DNA of 5,274 bases from Candidatus Sumerlaeota bacterium. Its GTDB lineage: Bacteria > Sumerlaeota > T1SED10-198M. The translations under genes and the position numbers were made by a program. Where the stretch lies: positions 1-5,274 of the forward strand of contig PWGE01000060.1 of the NCBI GenBank assembly GCA_003554345.1. Direction: 5' to 3'. Numbering within the stretch: position 1 is the first letter of the stretch; each line of letters starts with the position of its first letter. The notes below the pieces were generated by a model. It searched no databases and was not told the DNA's origin. It worked only from the letters and a program-made list of their open reading frames with translations. Shown piece by piece: positions 1-5,274 of the stretch.

Positions 1-1399
1 AATAATAACTGAGTGTGGAAGGAGGTCCTTTCGTTATTCCCCCTTCGAAAGGATCCAGAAAAATGCCGATGATATACCATAAAAAGCCCCAGCTGTATAA
101 CTTGAAGATGAGCTTTTCCATGCTGGTCTGGTGTTTTTTAGTCAGCTTGTAGCCGATATAACCGGCTATCAGGGAAATGACCGTTGTGAGAAGGACAAAC
201 CGCATATAGAGAAGAGTGATGACCAGTATATTGAAACCAAACATCATGGCGGTGATAACCATCAGGCGTGATTTGCTCCATTCTACTATTTTTTCGCTGT
301 ACTCTTTTTCATTAATCCATGTGACCAGAAGATCGCCGCACATAGTGCCGGGAATGATAATAAAAAGGTACTTGAAATAATCCCATTTTCCCAGCCAGGT
401 TAGATTACGTAGCCACTGGATACAGGGAAGAATGTTCTCGGTAATAAAGTTTCTTATAAAATCACCCACAAAGGGGAGGGTATGCGTGGTGCCTATAATG
501 TGAGCCCAGCTCCCGTCTTCTCGAAAACTCAGGTTGATTGCCAGGAAAACAGCGGTTAGTCCTAATCTGATATTCCATTTGGAATGAGTGACAAGCCAGA
601 TGAGAGCTCCTACTACCGATAAATTTGCCAGGATATGAAGAATGATGTTGTTACGATATAACGAAAGGTAAAATGGGTCAAGAGCAGAGATGTGTGAAAT
701 GATGCGGACTATAATGAGAAATATGACTATTTTAAATACTCTGCCCAGCCACCGGGGTATTTCAAAATAGGTGAGAGCCCATATTAAGCCACCAGCAATC
801 ACCAGGTTGAGAATTATATGACGAAGTATGTTTTCTTCTACGAGAAAAGAGTACAGGGATTCATCCCAGTCGGAAAGATAGCTGAAAATCAGGGCAATAA
901 TAATGAGCGCTGCTACTTTTATTCCTATGAGAGCGGTACGGGGTAGCTTCCAGGGAAGGCGTCCCCAGATAGCAAACATCAGGATAAAGGCGATCAGGGC
1001 AAACAGGTAATGGTGTGTTTCTCCTTCACCGTTTGCCATGGTCCAGACCATGAAATGCTGGTTATAAATGGCAAAGGCTACCAGAAGTATGCCTCTTTTC
1101 AGTATTCCTACAACCAGCCTGGATTTTGTTACGCCCCGTGCCAGTCTTTTGTTGAGTGCCAGAGGAAAGGCAGCCCCCATGGCAAAAATGAAGAAAGGGA
1201 ATACCAGGTCGACCCAGGTGATGCCGGGAACCAGTGTAAAATTCATGTCCGGAGGAACGTAATAGCCGTGGTACATCCAGCGGGGAAAAGCTCCCCAGGG
1301 AACTCTTCCGGATAATACCATGAGCAGTATAGCCAACCCCCGCAGGGCATCTAATCCATAAGCTCTCTTGCTTTTTGCCGGCGTTGAAGTAGAGGTCAT
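1..1399 (-). CDS. DUF5009 / HGSNAT-like membrane acyltransferase, paralogue C (3' end outside window)
   Basis: Read from the complement of ATG at 1399-1397, the frame is open for 466 codons to the left edge. No stop is present, so the C-terminus is missing. It is a polytopic inner-membrane protein. Residues 12-21 give R-A-Y-G-L-D-A-L-R-G; W41-M-Y-H44 precedes the I-T-W-V-D-L-V-F-P-F-F-I-F helix (60-72). In human HGSNAT a histidine at the matching place is the acetylated active-site residue, so H44 is the candidate here by my recalled alignment. D449-P-F-E-G-G corresponds to the same motif in A and B, but the following K-D-P is K-G-P. The start is supported because B also begins Met-Thr at the aligned place. 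C is third in the operon, 59 bases after B, with no good Shine-Dalgarno. It is unusual in carrying an extra helix-pair unit (161-220, related to 223-281) and a near-identical stretch shared with B. Acyltransferase family is fairly sure; acceptor unknown. Confidence 0.85.
   Translation of the reverse strand, partial: MTSTSTPAKSKRAYGLDALRGLAILLMVLSGRVPWGAFPRWMYHGYYVPPDMNFTLVPGITWVDLVFPFFIFAMGAAFPLALNKRLARGVTKSRLVVGILKRGILLVAFAIYNQHFMVWTMANGEGETHHYLFALIAFILMFAIWGRLPWKLPRTALIGIKVAALIIIALIFSYLSDWDESLYSFLVEENILRHIILNLVIAGGLIWALTYFEIPRWLGRVFKIVIFLIIVRIISHISALDPFYLSLYRNNIILHILANLSVVGALIWLVTHSKWNIRLGLTAVFLAINLSFREDGSWAHIIGTTHTLPFVGDFIRNFITENILPCIQWLRNLTWLGKWDYFKYLFIIIPGTMCGDLLVTWINEKEYSEKIVEWSKSRLMVITAMMFGFNILVITLLYMRFVLLTTVISLIAGYIGYKLTKKHQTSMEKLIFKLYSWGFLWYIIGIFLDPFEGGITKGPPSTLSYY
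43..328 (-). repeat. High-identity tract in gene C shared with gene B (partner 1791-2076)
   Basis: Aligned without gaps to 1791-2076 at a constant offset of 1748, this 286-base stretch has 19 mismatches by hand count, about 93% identity. It encodes residues 358-453 of C and differs from B at only three amino acids. Identity falls sharply on both sides. Confidence 0.85.
557..919 (-). repeat. Internal protein-level tandem duplication in gene C
   Basis: Residues 161-220 (bases 919-740) align with residues 223-281 (bases 733-557), with about 22 identities in 59 positions by hand. Shared positions include an initial Lys, S-x-x-S, N-I-x-x-H-I, N-L, G-x-L-I-W and a Thr shortly after it. B has the second unit only (from K162) and A also has one unit. 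The copies are diverged, so this is visible in protein rather than DNA. Confidence 0.75.
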
Positions 1400-1412
1400 A
1401 TTATTACCCGAT

Positions 1413-1418
1413 ATTATA
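1413..1418 (-). promoter_or_regulatory. Isolated TATAAT upstream of gene C
   Basis: The minus strand carries a perfect TATAAT 13 bases before the gene C ATG. No good -35 element is found at 16-18 bases (best is TGTAAA, 3 of 6). If used, it would give a nearly leaderless message, in line with the absence of a clear Shine-Dalgarno for C. A chance match in an AT-rich 59-base gap is equally possible. Confidence 0.2.
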
Positions 1419-1458
1419 GTTGATATGTCCTGTATTTTACATCACTTTTACAGAATGA

Positions 1459-2931
1459 CTATGTTCTTAAGAATATCTTTAACTTCGTAAAACCTTTTAC
1501 CATGAAGGCAATAAGGAGGGTTGATGCAAATGCCCATGTGAGACCCCAGGCTGGTGATAAGTCGCCAATAGCTTCAACCAGACCGAATATACCGAGCAGG
1601 GGTAGTATCACATTGGAGTACCCCACATATGCGATCATGGGATTTTGTCCATTCTCTACAAGAAGTGTGGTGCCTTTTTTGATCTTAAAAAGATCGATGA
1701 GTATTCCAAAAGCGATAATGAGAAAGTATGCCAGACCGGCTGTTATAAAATAGTAACTGAGAGTGGAGGTGGGATCTTTTTGTACACCTCCTTCGAAAGG
1801 ATCCAGGAAAATGCCGATGATGTACCATAAAAAGCCCCAGCTGTATAATTTGAAGATGAGCTTTTCCATGCTGGTCTGGTGGTTTTTAGTCAGCTTGTAG
1901 CCAATATAACCGGCTATCAGTGATATAACGGTAGTGAGGAAAACAAACCGCATATAGAGAAGAGTAATAACCAGTATATTGAAACCAAACATCATGGCGG
2001 CGATAACCATCAGGCGCGATTTGCTCCATTCCACTATTTTTTCGCTGTATTCTTTTTCATTAATCCATGTGACCAGGAGGTCGCCACAGAGAGTGGCAGG
2101 AATAATGATAAAGAGGTATTTCAGGTAATTCCATCGTCCAATCCATGAGAGGTCGTACATCCACTGAAAAGGAGCTGTATCCTCTAAAAAGGGAATAATG
2201 TGAGTGGTTCCGATAATATATATCCAGCTTCCCTCTTCCCTGAAACTCAGGTTTATGGCTAAAAATACTACTATAAGAGCCAATCGTATATTCCATTTTG
2301 AATGGGTGAAAAGCCAGATAAGAGCACCAAACACTGCTAAATTAGCAAGTATGTGAAGAATAATATTGTTGCGATATAAATCGAAGCCCTCATCATTGTA
2401 GGAAAGGTTGAAAACAATCGATATTGCCGCCAGAGCAGCAATTATTTTCAGGGCATAGATGACCTTTGGTGAAATCTTCCATGGAAAACGTCCCCAGATA
2501 ACGATCATGAGTATAAAGCCCATTAAGCCAAGGAAGTAATGGAGCTTCTCCGGATCCGCAGATATGATGTTTACATTGAAATGAGGATTGTAAATGGCAA
2601 AAGCCAGTAGAAAAAGTCCTCGCTTTATGATGCCTTTGACCAATTGTGGCTTTGTCATTCCCCGTGCCAGTCTTTTACTCATCGCTAACGGAAAAGCGGC
2701 ACCCATGGCAAAAATAAAGAACGGAAAAACCAGGTCCACCCACGTAATTCCAGGAATGTCGGTAAGGGTCATTTCTGGCGGAACAAAATAACCATGATAC
2801 ATCCATCTGGGAAAAGATCCCCAGGGGATACGTCCTGAGAGGACCATCAGTAAAATTGCCAGTCCCCGTAAAGCGTCCAGCCCGTAGGCTCGCTTCGATT
2901 TTACTGCTGTGGAATAGGTGTTGGCTGTCAT
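1459..2931 (-). CDS. DUF5009 / HGSNAT-like membrane acyltransferase, paralogue B
   Basis: Complete 490-residue polytopic membrane protein, second gene of the operon. The ATG at 2931 has a strong Shine-Dalgarno at 2935-2943. Residues 14-23 read R-A-Y-G-L-D-A-L-R-G; W43-M-Y-H46 precedes the helix I-T-W-V-D-L-V-F-P (62-70), placing H46 where HGSNAT has its acetyl-accepting histidine. T-H244-I-I-P-F lies in a later loop at the place of HGSNAT's H-T-E. D377-P-F-E-G-G-V-Q-K-D-P and N427-G-Q-N-P-M-I-A-Y are family motifs shared with A. The C-terminus K-I-F-L-R-T resembles the end of HGSNAT. The predicted role, by family, is transfer of an acyl group across or at the membrane to an extracytoplasmic sugar; no substrate is visible. 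B is closest to C (about 80% of residues near the N-terminus, 93 of 96 over 286-381) and more distant from A. It is the shortest complete member, with one copy of the unit duplicated in C. Confidence 0.9.
   Translation of the reverse strand: MTANTYSTAVKSKRAYGLDALRGLAILLMVLSGRIPWGSFPRWMYHGYFVPPEMTLTDIPGITWVDLVFPFFIFAMGAAFPLAMSKRLARGMTKPQLVKGIIKRGLFLLAFAIYNPHFNVNIISADPEKLHYFLGLMGFILMIVIWGRFPWKISPKVIYALKIIAALAAISIVFNLSYNDEGFDLYRNNIILHILANLAVFGALIWLFTHSKWNIRLALIVVFLAINLSFREEGSWIYIIGTTHIIPFLEDTAPFQWMYDLSWIGRWNYLKYLFIIIPATLCGDLLVTWINEKEYSEKIVEWSKSRLMVIAAMMFGFNILVITLLYMRFVFLTTVISLIAGYIGYKLTKNHQTSMEKLIFKLYSWGFLWYIIGIFLDPFEGGVQKDPTSTLSYYFITAGLAYFLIIAFGILIDLFKIKKGTTLLVENGQNPMIAYVGYSNVILPLLGIFGLVEAIGDLSPAWGLTWAFASTLLIAFMVKGFTKLKIFLRT
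1791..2076 (-). repeat. High-identity tract in gene B shared with gene C (partner 43-328)
   Basis: Partner of the tract at 43-328, encoding residues 286-381 of B. The corresponding part of gene A is much more divergent, so the exchange appears to involve only B and C. Confidence 0.85.
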
Positions 2932-2934
2932 ATA

Positions 2935-2943
2935 TTCTCCTCT
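2935..2943 (-). promoter_or_regulatory. Ribosome binding site of gene B
   Basis: The minus strand reads AGAGGAGAA just upstream of the ATG at 2931, inside the 20-base gap after the gene A stop. The tight A-B spacing with a strong site suggests one transcript. Confidence 0.75.
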
Positions 2944-2951
2944 TTATTTTT

Positions 2952-4535
2952 TTATGTTCTTAAAAAGTATTTTCTCCTTGTAAAGAACTGAACAATCAGG
3001 GCTATCAGAAAAGTATAAACAAAACCCCTTAATGCCCCTAACCAGGGGTATTGTTCAGGTACCACCCATTCGAAAAATTCCCACAGGAATGTAATCTGTA
3101 ATATGGGTTGCAGGATATTTCCGGATCCCATATATGCCAGCATGGGGTTTTGTCCATTATCTATCAAAAGCTGCAGCCAGCGCTGTTTCTTTAAGACATC
3201 GATGATGAGTGTGAAGGCGATGAGAAGATGAATAGCCAGAGCGGTGGTCATGAAATAATAACTGAACGTGTTGGGGTCCTTTTTTATACCTCCTTCAAAG
3301 GGTTCCAGTATGGCTCCCAGTATAAGCCAATACGTAGCCCATTTAAAAAGATTTCTCAGGAGTCGTTCTGTGGAATTTTGAGGATTGGCAAAAAGGAACC
3401 ATCCTGCTCCGCTCATCAAAAAAAGAGCTATGGGTGTTGCTACCGTCCACCGGGCATAATAACCAGTAAGAGCCACAACAATAAAAGCGATCATCAGGAT
3501 AATTTGAGAACATACTCTTTTTGTTGACCAGGAAGGTTTTTCTTTCTCACCGGATTTTTGCATCCAACGCAGCAGCATATCTCCTACAATAGTGCCGGGG
3601 ATTATGATAAAAATATATTTTAAATATTCCATTCTTCCCAGCCAGGCAAAGTCTGAAACCCATGCAAACCAGTCTGGCAGATTAAGGTCCGCCAGGAAAG
3701 GAATTTCGGTATGATTCCATACAGTGCTCACCCAGTTGTCGTTTGCCATGACAGAAAGCCGGGCTCCTAAGAAAATTCCCAGCCAGCTTAAACGTGCCAG
3801 GTAATTCTCGCGAGTAAAGAACCATATCAGTGAACCTACCAGCTGGAGGCTGGCAAGTACCATTAAGATTATGCCGCTTCGAAAAGGAGTGAAAACCTCC
3901 ATATCTATCACCGGCTGAGGATAACCATGTAAAGATAAACCTATCAGGGCAAGGATAAGCACAATAAAAGCGCTTATTTTACATGTTAAAATTGTGCGGC
4001 GGGAAATATTCTTTGGGAAACGGCACCAGAGGAAAAAGATAATGACCGCTCCCAGTAAAGACACTCCCCATTTCCACTTTTCCAGGAAGGCAGCGATTAT
4101 CCTGATAAATAAGGATCCGTTATCTTCCAGAGAGGCTTGAAGCCACCCCCATTCCGGTAAACCGGCATCTCTGGCTCCCAGTACAAAGGGACGGAAATGT
4201 TCCAGTACTATGGCGAAAAATACCAGCATGATGAAACGCTTGAATATTGAAAGAATTAAACCTGTTTTTGTTTCTCCCTTCTGTAATCGGCGGGTGAGTG
4301 CAAAAGGAAAAGCTACACCCATCGAAAAAATAAAGAAAGGAAAAACCAGGTCAACCCATGTTATGCCCGGTATATCAGGATTGAAAACATGATCCGGTGG
4401 AGGAACCTGGGCATGGTACATCCAGCCGGGTAAGGGTCCCCAGGGGATCAGGCCGGATAAAAGCATCGTGAGAATGGCAAAACCGCGTAGAGCATCCAGG
4501 GCATACGCTCTTCTCTGGGGTGGAAGTGCATTCAT
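2952..4535 (-). CDS. DUF5009 / HGSNAT-like membrane acyltransferase, paralogue A (first gene of operon)
   Basis: Complete 527-residue polytopic membrane protein with roughly a dozen hydrophobic segments. The ATG at 4535 is preceded by a Shine-Dalgarno (4546-4553), and the family motif R-A-Y-A-L-D-A-L-R-G (9-18) follows closely, which fixes the start. W38-M-Y-H41 and I-T-W-V-D-L-V-F-P (58-66) form the putative active-site loop and second helix. N274-H-T-E-I-P-F matches the H-T-E of human HGSNAT as I recall it. E411-P-F-E-G-G and N460-G-Q-N-P-M-L-A-Y are the late motifs, and the end R-K-Y-F-L-R-T parallels HGSNAT's basic-aromatic tail. By family, it should move an acyl group to a sugar on the outer face of the inner membrane. 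It differs from B and C in a longer hydrophilic stretch (about 112-150, some 28 residues extra). The TAA stop lies 20 bases before the B start, so translation of A and B is probably linked on one transcript. Confidence 0.9.
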   Translation of the reverse strand: MNALPPQRRAYALDALRGFAILTMLLSGLIPWGPLPGWMYHAQVPPPDHVFNPDIPGITWVDLVFPFFIFSMGVAFPFALTRRLQKGETKTGLILSIFKRFIMLVFFAIVLEHFRPFVLGARDAGLPEWGWLQASLEDNGSLFIRIIAAFLEKWKWGVSLLGAVIIFFLWCRFPKNISRRTILTCKISAFIVLILALIGLSLHGYPQPVIDMEVFTPFRSGIILMVLASLQLVGSLIWFFTRENYLARLSWLGIFLGARLSVMANDNWVSTVWNHTEIPFLADLNLPDWFAWVSDFAWLGRMEYLKYIFIIIPGTIVGDMLLRWMQKSGEKEKPSWSTKRVCSQIILMIAFIVVALTGYYARWTVATPIALFLMSGAGWFLFANPQNSTERLLRNLFKWATYWLILGAILEPFEGGIKKDPNTFSYYFMTTALAIHLLIAFTLIIDVLKKQRWLQLLIDNGQNPMLAYMGSGNILQPILQITFLWEFFEWVVPEQYPWLGALRGFVYTFLIALIVQFFTRRKYFLRT

Positions 4536-4545
4536 TTGGAAGCTG

Positions 4546-4553
4546 ACTCCTTA
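4546..4553 (-). promoter_or_regulatory. Ribosome binding site of gene A
   Basis: The minus strand reads TAAGGAGT, ending 10 bases before the ATG at 4535. It supports that start and shows that this organism uses Shine-Dalgarno initiation. Confidence 0.75.
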
Positions 4554-4557
4554 CACT

Positions 4558-4585
4558 CTCTATTGAATCATTTCAAATATAATAT
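4558..4585. repeat. Direct repeat, copy 1 (overlaps operon promoter)
   Basis: Begins with CTCTATTGAATC, found identically at 4823-4834. Over 28 bases the two copies match at 23 positions by hand count. This copy covers the proposed -10 element and leader of the acyltransferase operon. Confidence 0.5.
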
Positions 4586-4603
4586 ATTTTAGTTTTATTG
4601 CAA
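4576..4603 (-). promoter_or_regulatory. Candidate sigma70-type promoter of the acyltransferase operon
   Basis: On the minus strand, TTGCAA (4603-4598) is followed after 16 bases by TATATT (4581-4576). That is 4 of 6 and 5 of 6 matches to the -35 and -10 consensus. Transcription would start near 4569, leaving a leader of about 35 bases before the gene A start. The placement is good, but the region is AT-rich, so chance -10 matches are easy; overlapping TATTAT is an alternative. Confidence 0.5.
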
Positions 4604-4623
4604 GTTGAGGGAGTTCTCAAGAG

Positions 4624-4702
4624 GAGCGGAATAGATTTTTTTCGGGTTTTCAGTGGTTTTTCTTGTGCCTTATGATGGGGTGGAAAGAAAAATGTTCCGC
4701 TC
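4624..4702. repeat. Spaced inverted repeat
   Basis: GAGCGGAA (4624-4631) and TTCCGCTC (4695-4702) form perfect 8-base arms separated by 63 bases. The similarity extends imperfectly inward: each arm, read outside-in, continues into a T-rich run. It could be the remnant of a small non-coding repeat element, or a binding or structural site. It is too widely spaced for a simple terminator. Confidence 0.4.
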
Positions 4703-4822
4703 TCTCCAGATACAACCACAGCGGGTAATCCCGACGCTTTGTATTCATAACCACTTTCTTGAGAGCTTTTGTCATCCCCGGTCTTTCAGGCTGGGTGTAT
4801 ATACCACTTTTTCTCAAAAAGA

Positions 4823-4850
4823 CTCTATTGAATCCTTTGAACAATTATAT
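4823..4850. repeat. Direct repeat, copy 2
   Basis: Second copy of the 28-base repeat, 265 bases away in the same orientation. On the minus strand it contains TATAAT (4849-4844), aligned with a TATTAT in copy 1. It may be a duplicated promoter fragment, or a coincidence favoured by AT-rich sequence. Confidence 0.45.
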
Positions 4851-4950
4851 CTTTATTCCCGTTCTGCTTTGCTGTCAATATCTTTTCAGGGCAATGTTTT
4901 TATTTCGGGCTCCCCATATTATTTACGAAAAAACAAAATTTTATTTTTTT

Positions 4951-4978
4951 TTGATTATGATGATGTATTGAGTATAAT
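4951..4978 (+). promoter_or_regulatory. Candidate sigma70-type promoter of the lipoprotein gene
   Basis: TTGATT (4951-4956) is separated by 16 bases from a perfect TATAAT (4973-4978), preceded by a T-rich tract. The start of transcription would fall near 4985, giving a leader of just under 60 bases to the ATG at 5043. This is the best promoter-like sequence in the window. Confidence 0.6.
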
Positions 4979-5027
4979 TTATTGAGCCAGCTGTGTTCAG
5001 AAAGCTTTAATTGCAAAAAATTGATAA

Positions 5028-5034
5028 AGAGGAG
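5028..5034 (+). promoter_or_regulatory. Ribosome binding site deciding the lipoprotein start
   Basis: AGAGGAG lies 8 bases before the ATG at 5043 but only 2 bases before the in-frame ATG at 5037. The spacing favours 5043 as the real start. Confidence 0.7.
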
Positions 5035-5042
5035 ATATGAAA

Positions 5043-5274
5043 ATGAAAGTATTTGTTATGAGTATTGTGACACTGTTTTTTCTGTCCTGTGCCGGGCACT
5101 TTGGTCATGTGGCAGAGCCACCGGATGGTGAATATGTGACCGGTTATGTGTATGAAGATACCAATCAGACAGGAGAAATGGAGGAAGAAGATCAAGGAGT
5201 GCCGGGAGTTCTGGTTTCCAATCAGCGGGAAGTGGTAGAAACAGATCGTGATGGACGTTACTATCTGCCCCTGG
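5043..5274 (+). CDS. Lipoprotein with MetallophosN-like N-terminal domain, probable calcineurin-like phosphoesterase (3' end outside window)
   Basis: Seventy-seven codons are visible before the right edge. Two in-frame ATGs compete, 5037 and 5043; the second is chosen because the Shine-Dalgarno at 5028-5034 lies 8 bases from it and only 2 from the first. Residues 1-15 form a short signal peptide with F-L-S-C16 as lipobox, so C16 is the likely lipidated cysteine (a relaxed lipobox with Phe at -3). Residues 32-76 read as a small beta-sandwich: V-T-G-Y-V-Y-E-D, a D-x-N-x-x-G-like turn (39-44), then G-V-P-G-V-L-V-S-N (52-60) and V-E-T-D-R-D-G-R-Y-Y-L-P (65-76). That pattern is typical of the domain that precedes the metallophosphoesterase domain in calcineurin-like phosphoesterase family proteins. 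A generic SdrD-B or carboxypeptidase-regulatory-like surface domain would look similar, so the catalytic assignment depends on sequence beyond the window. It is transcribed divergently from the acyltransferase operon. Confidence 0.75.
   Translation, partial: MKVFVMSIVTLFFLSCAGHFGHVAEPPDGEYVTGYVYEDTNQTGEMEEEDQGVPGVLVSNQREVVETDRDGRYYLPL

Larger units (their letters stand above)
4536..5042. other. Divergent intergenic region without a convincing gene
   Basis: This 507-base AT-rich stretch separates the operon from the lipoprotein gene. It holds the two outward promoters, the direct repeat and the spaced inverted repeat. Open frames of 62-110 codons occur on both strands, but they overlap each other, lack good ribosome binding sites and have no recognisable domain. 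GTCATCCCCG near 4771-4780 resembles the core of dispersed intergenic repeats seen in many genomes, but no second copy is present here. No tRNA or riboswitch fold was recognised. Confidence 0.6.

Noticed and set aside
1010-1315. Plus-strand open frames inside gene C, and similar ones inside B (1502-1830, 2594-2791) and A (3228-3527, 4210-4392)
   Set aside because: All are antisense to the three membrane-protein genes. Several recur at the same relative place in the paralogues (for example 1068, 2594 and 4210) because the coding strand is conserved, not because they are genes.
1430-1453. CTGTA and TACAG arms forming a possible hairpin between B and C
   Set aside because: Only 5 pairs with a 14-base AT-rich loop and no T-run after it, so it does not support a terminator or processing site.
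4650-4844. A 64-codon minus-strand open frame with TTG start, basic in composition
   Set aside because: No ribosome binding site, no recognised domain, and it overlaps longer open frames on the other strand. Its right end overlaps the direct repeat and its left end covers one arm of the inverted repeat.
4873-4878. A perfect TTGACA on the minus strand, upstream of TATAAT at 4849-4844
   Set aside because: The spacing is 23 bases, too long for a sigma70 promoter, and no good -10 lies at 16-18 bases.
4653-4985. Plus-strand open frames of 110 and 70 codons before the lipoprotein gene
   Set aside because: They overlap each other in different frames, run through poly-T tracts and through the proposed promoter of the lipoprotein gene, and show no protein-like pattern.
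5007-5195. A 62-codon minus-strand open frame opposite the lipoprotein gene
   Set aside because: It is antisense to a better-supported coding region with a signal peptide and recognisable domain; its hydrophobicity mirrors the opposite strand.
1-5274. CRISPR arrays, tRNA or rRNA genes, transposases, integrases or defence genes
   Set aside because: None recognised on either strand; the window is filled by the three membrane-protein genes, one intergenic region and the start of a lipoprotein gene.

Overview
The window holds a leftward operon of three tandem, related membrane-protein genes (the last one cut by the left edge) and, beyond a 507-base AT-rich divergent intergenic region, the first 77 codons of a rightward lipoprotein gene. 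The three membrane proteins belong to the DUF5009 / heparan-alpha-glucosaminide N-acetyltransferase-like group (COG4299-type). This is recognised from an N-terminal R-x-Y-x-L-D-A-L-R-G helix, a W-M-Y-H segment before I-T-W-V-D-L-V-F-P-F-F-I-F-x-M-G, a late N-G-Q-N-P-M-x-A-Y motif and a basic-aromatic C-terminus. The organism is probably a Gram-negative bacterium of moderate GC content. The gene family is common in Bacteroidota and relatives, but two of the three operon genes and the lipoprotein gene carry clear Shine-Dalgarno sequences, which is unusual for Bacteroidota. The phylum cannot be fixed from this window.

Layout: gene A (4535 to 2952, minus, 527 aa) is first in the operon, preceded by a plausible sigma70-type promoter. 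Gene B (2931 to 1459, minus, 490 aa) follows after 20 bases. Gene C (1399 to beyond position 1, minus, at least 466 aa) follows after 59 bases. The intergenic region 4536-5042 carries outward-facing promoters for both directions, a 28-base imperfect direct repeat and a spaced inverted repeat, but no convincing gene. On the plus strand, 5043-5274 encodes a short lipoprotein signal peptide and a domain like the one that precedes the catalytic domain in some calcineurin-like phosphoesterases.

The main points for a second look are evolutionary. B and C are nearly identical over about 286 bases near their 3' ends but saturated at synonymous sites near their 5' ends, which indicates gene conversion or recombination. 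C carries an internal duplication of a roughly 60-residue helix-pair unit that A and B have only once. A carries an extra segment of about 28 residues between early helices. A working inference is that the operon encodes three envelope acyltransferases with diversified acceptor specificity, perhaps acting on glycans or glycolipids outside the inner membrane. The sequence does not identify the substrates.
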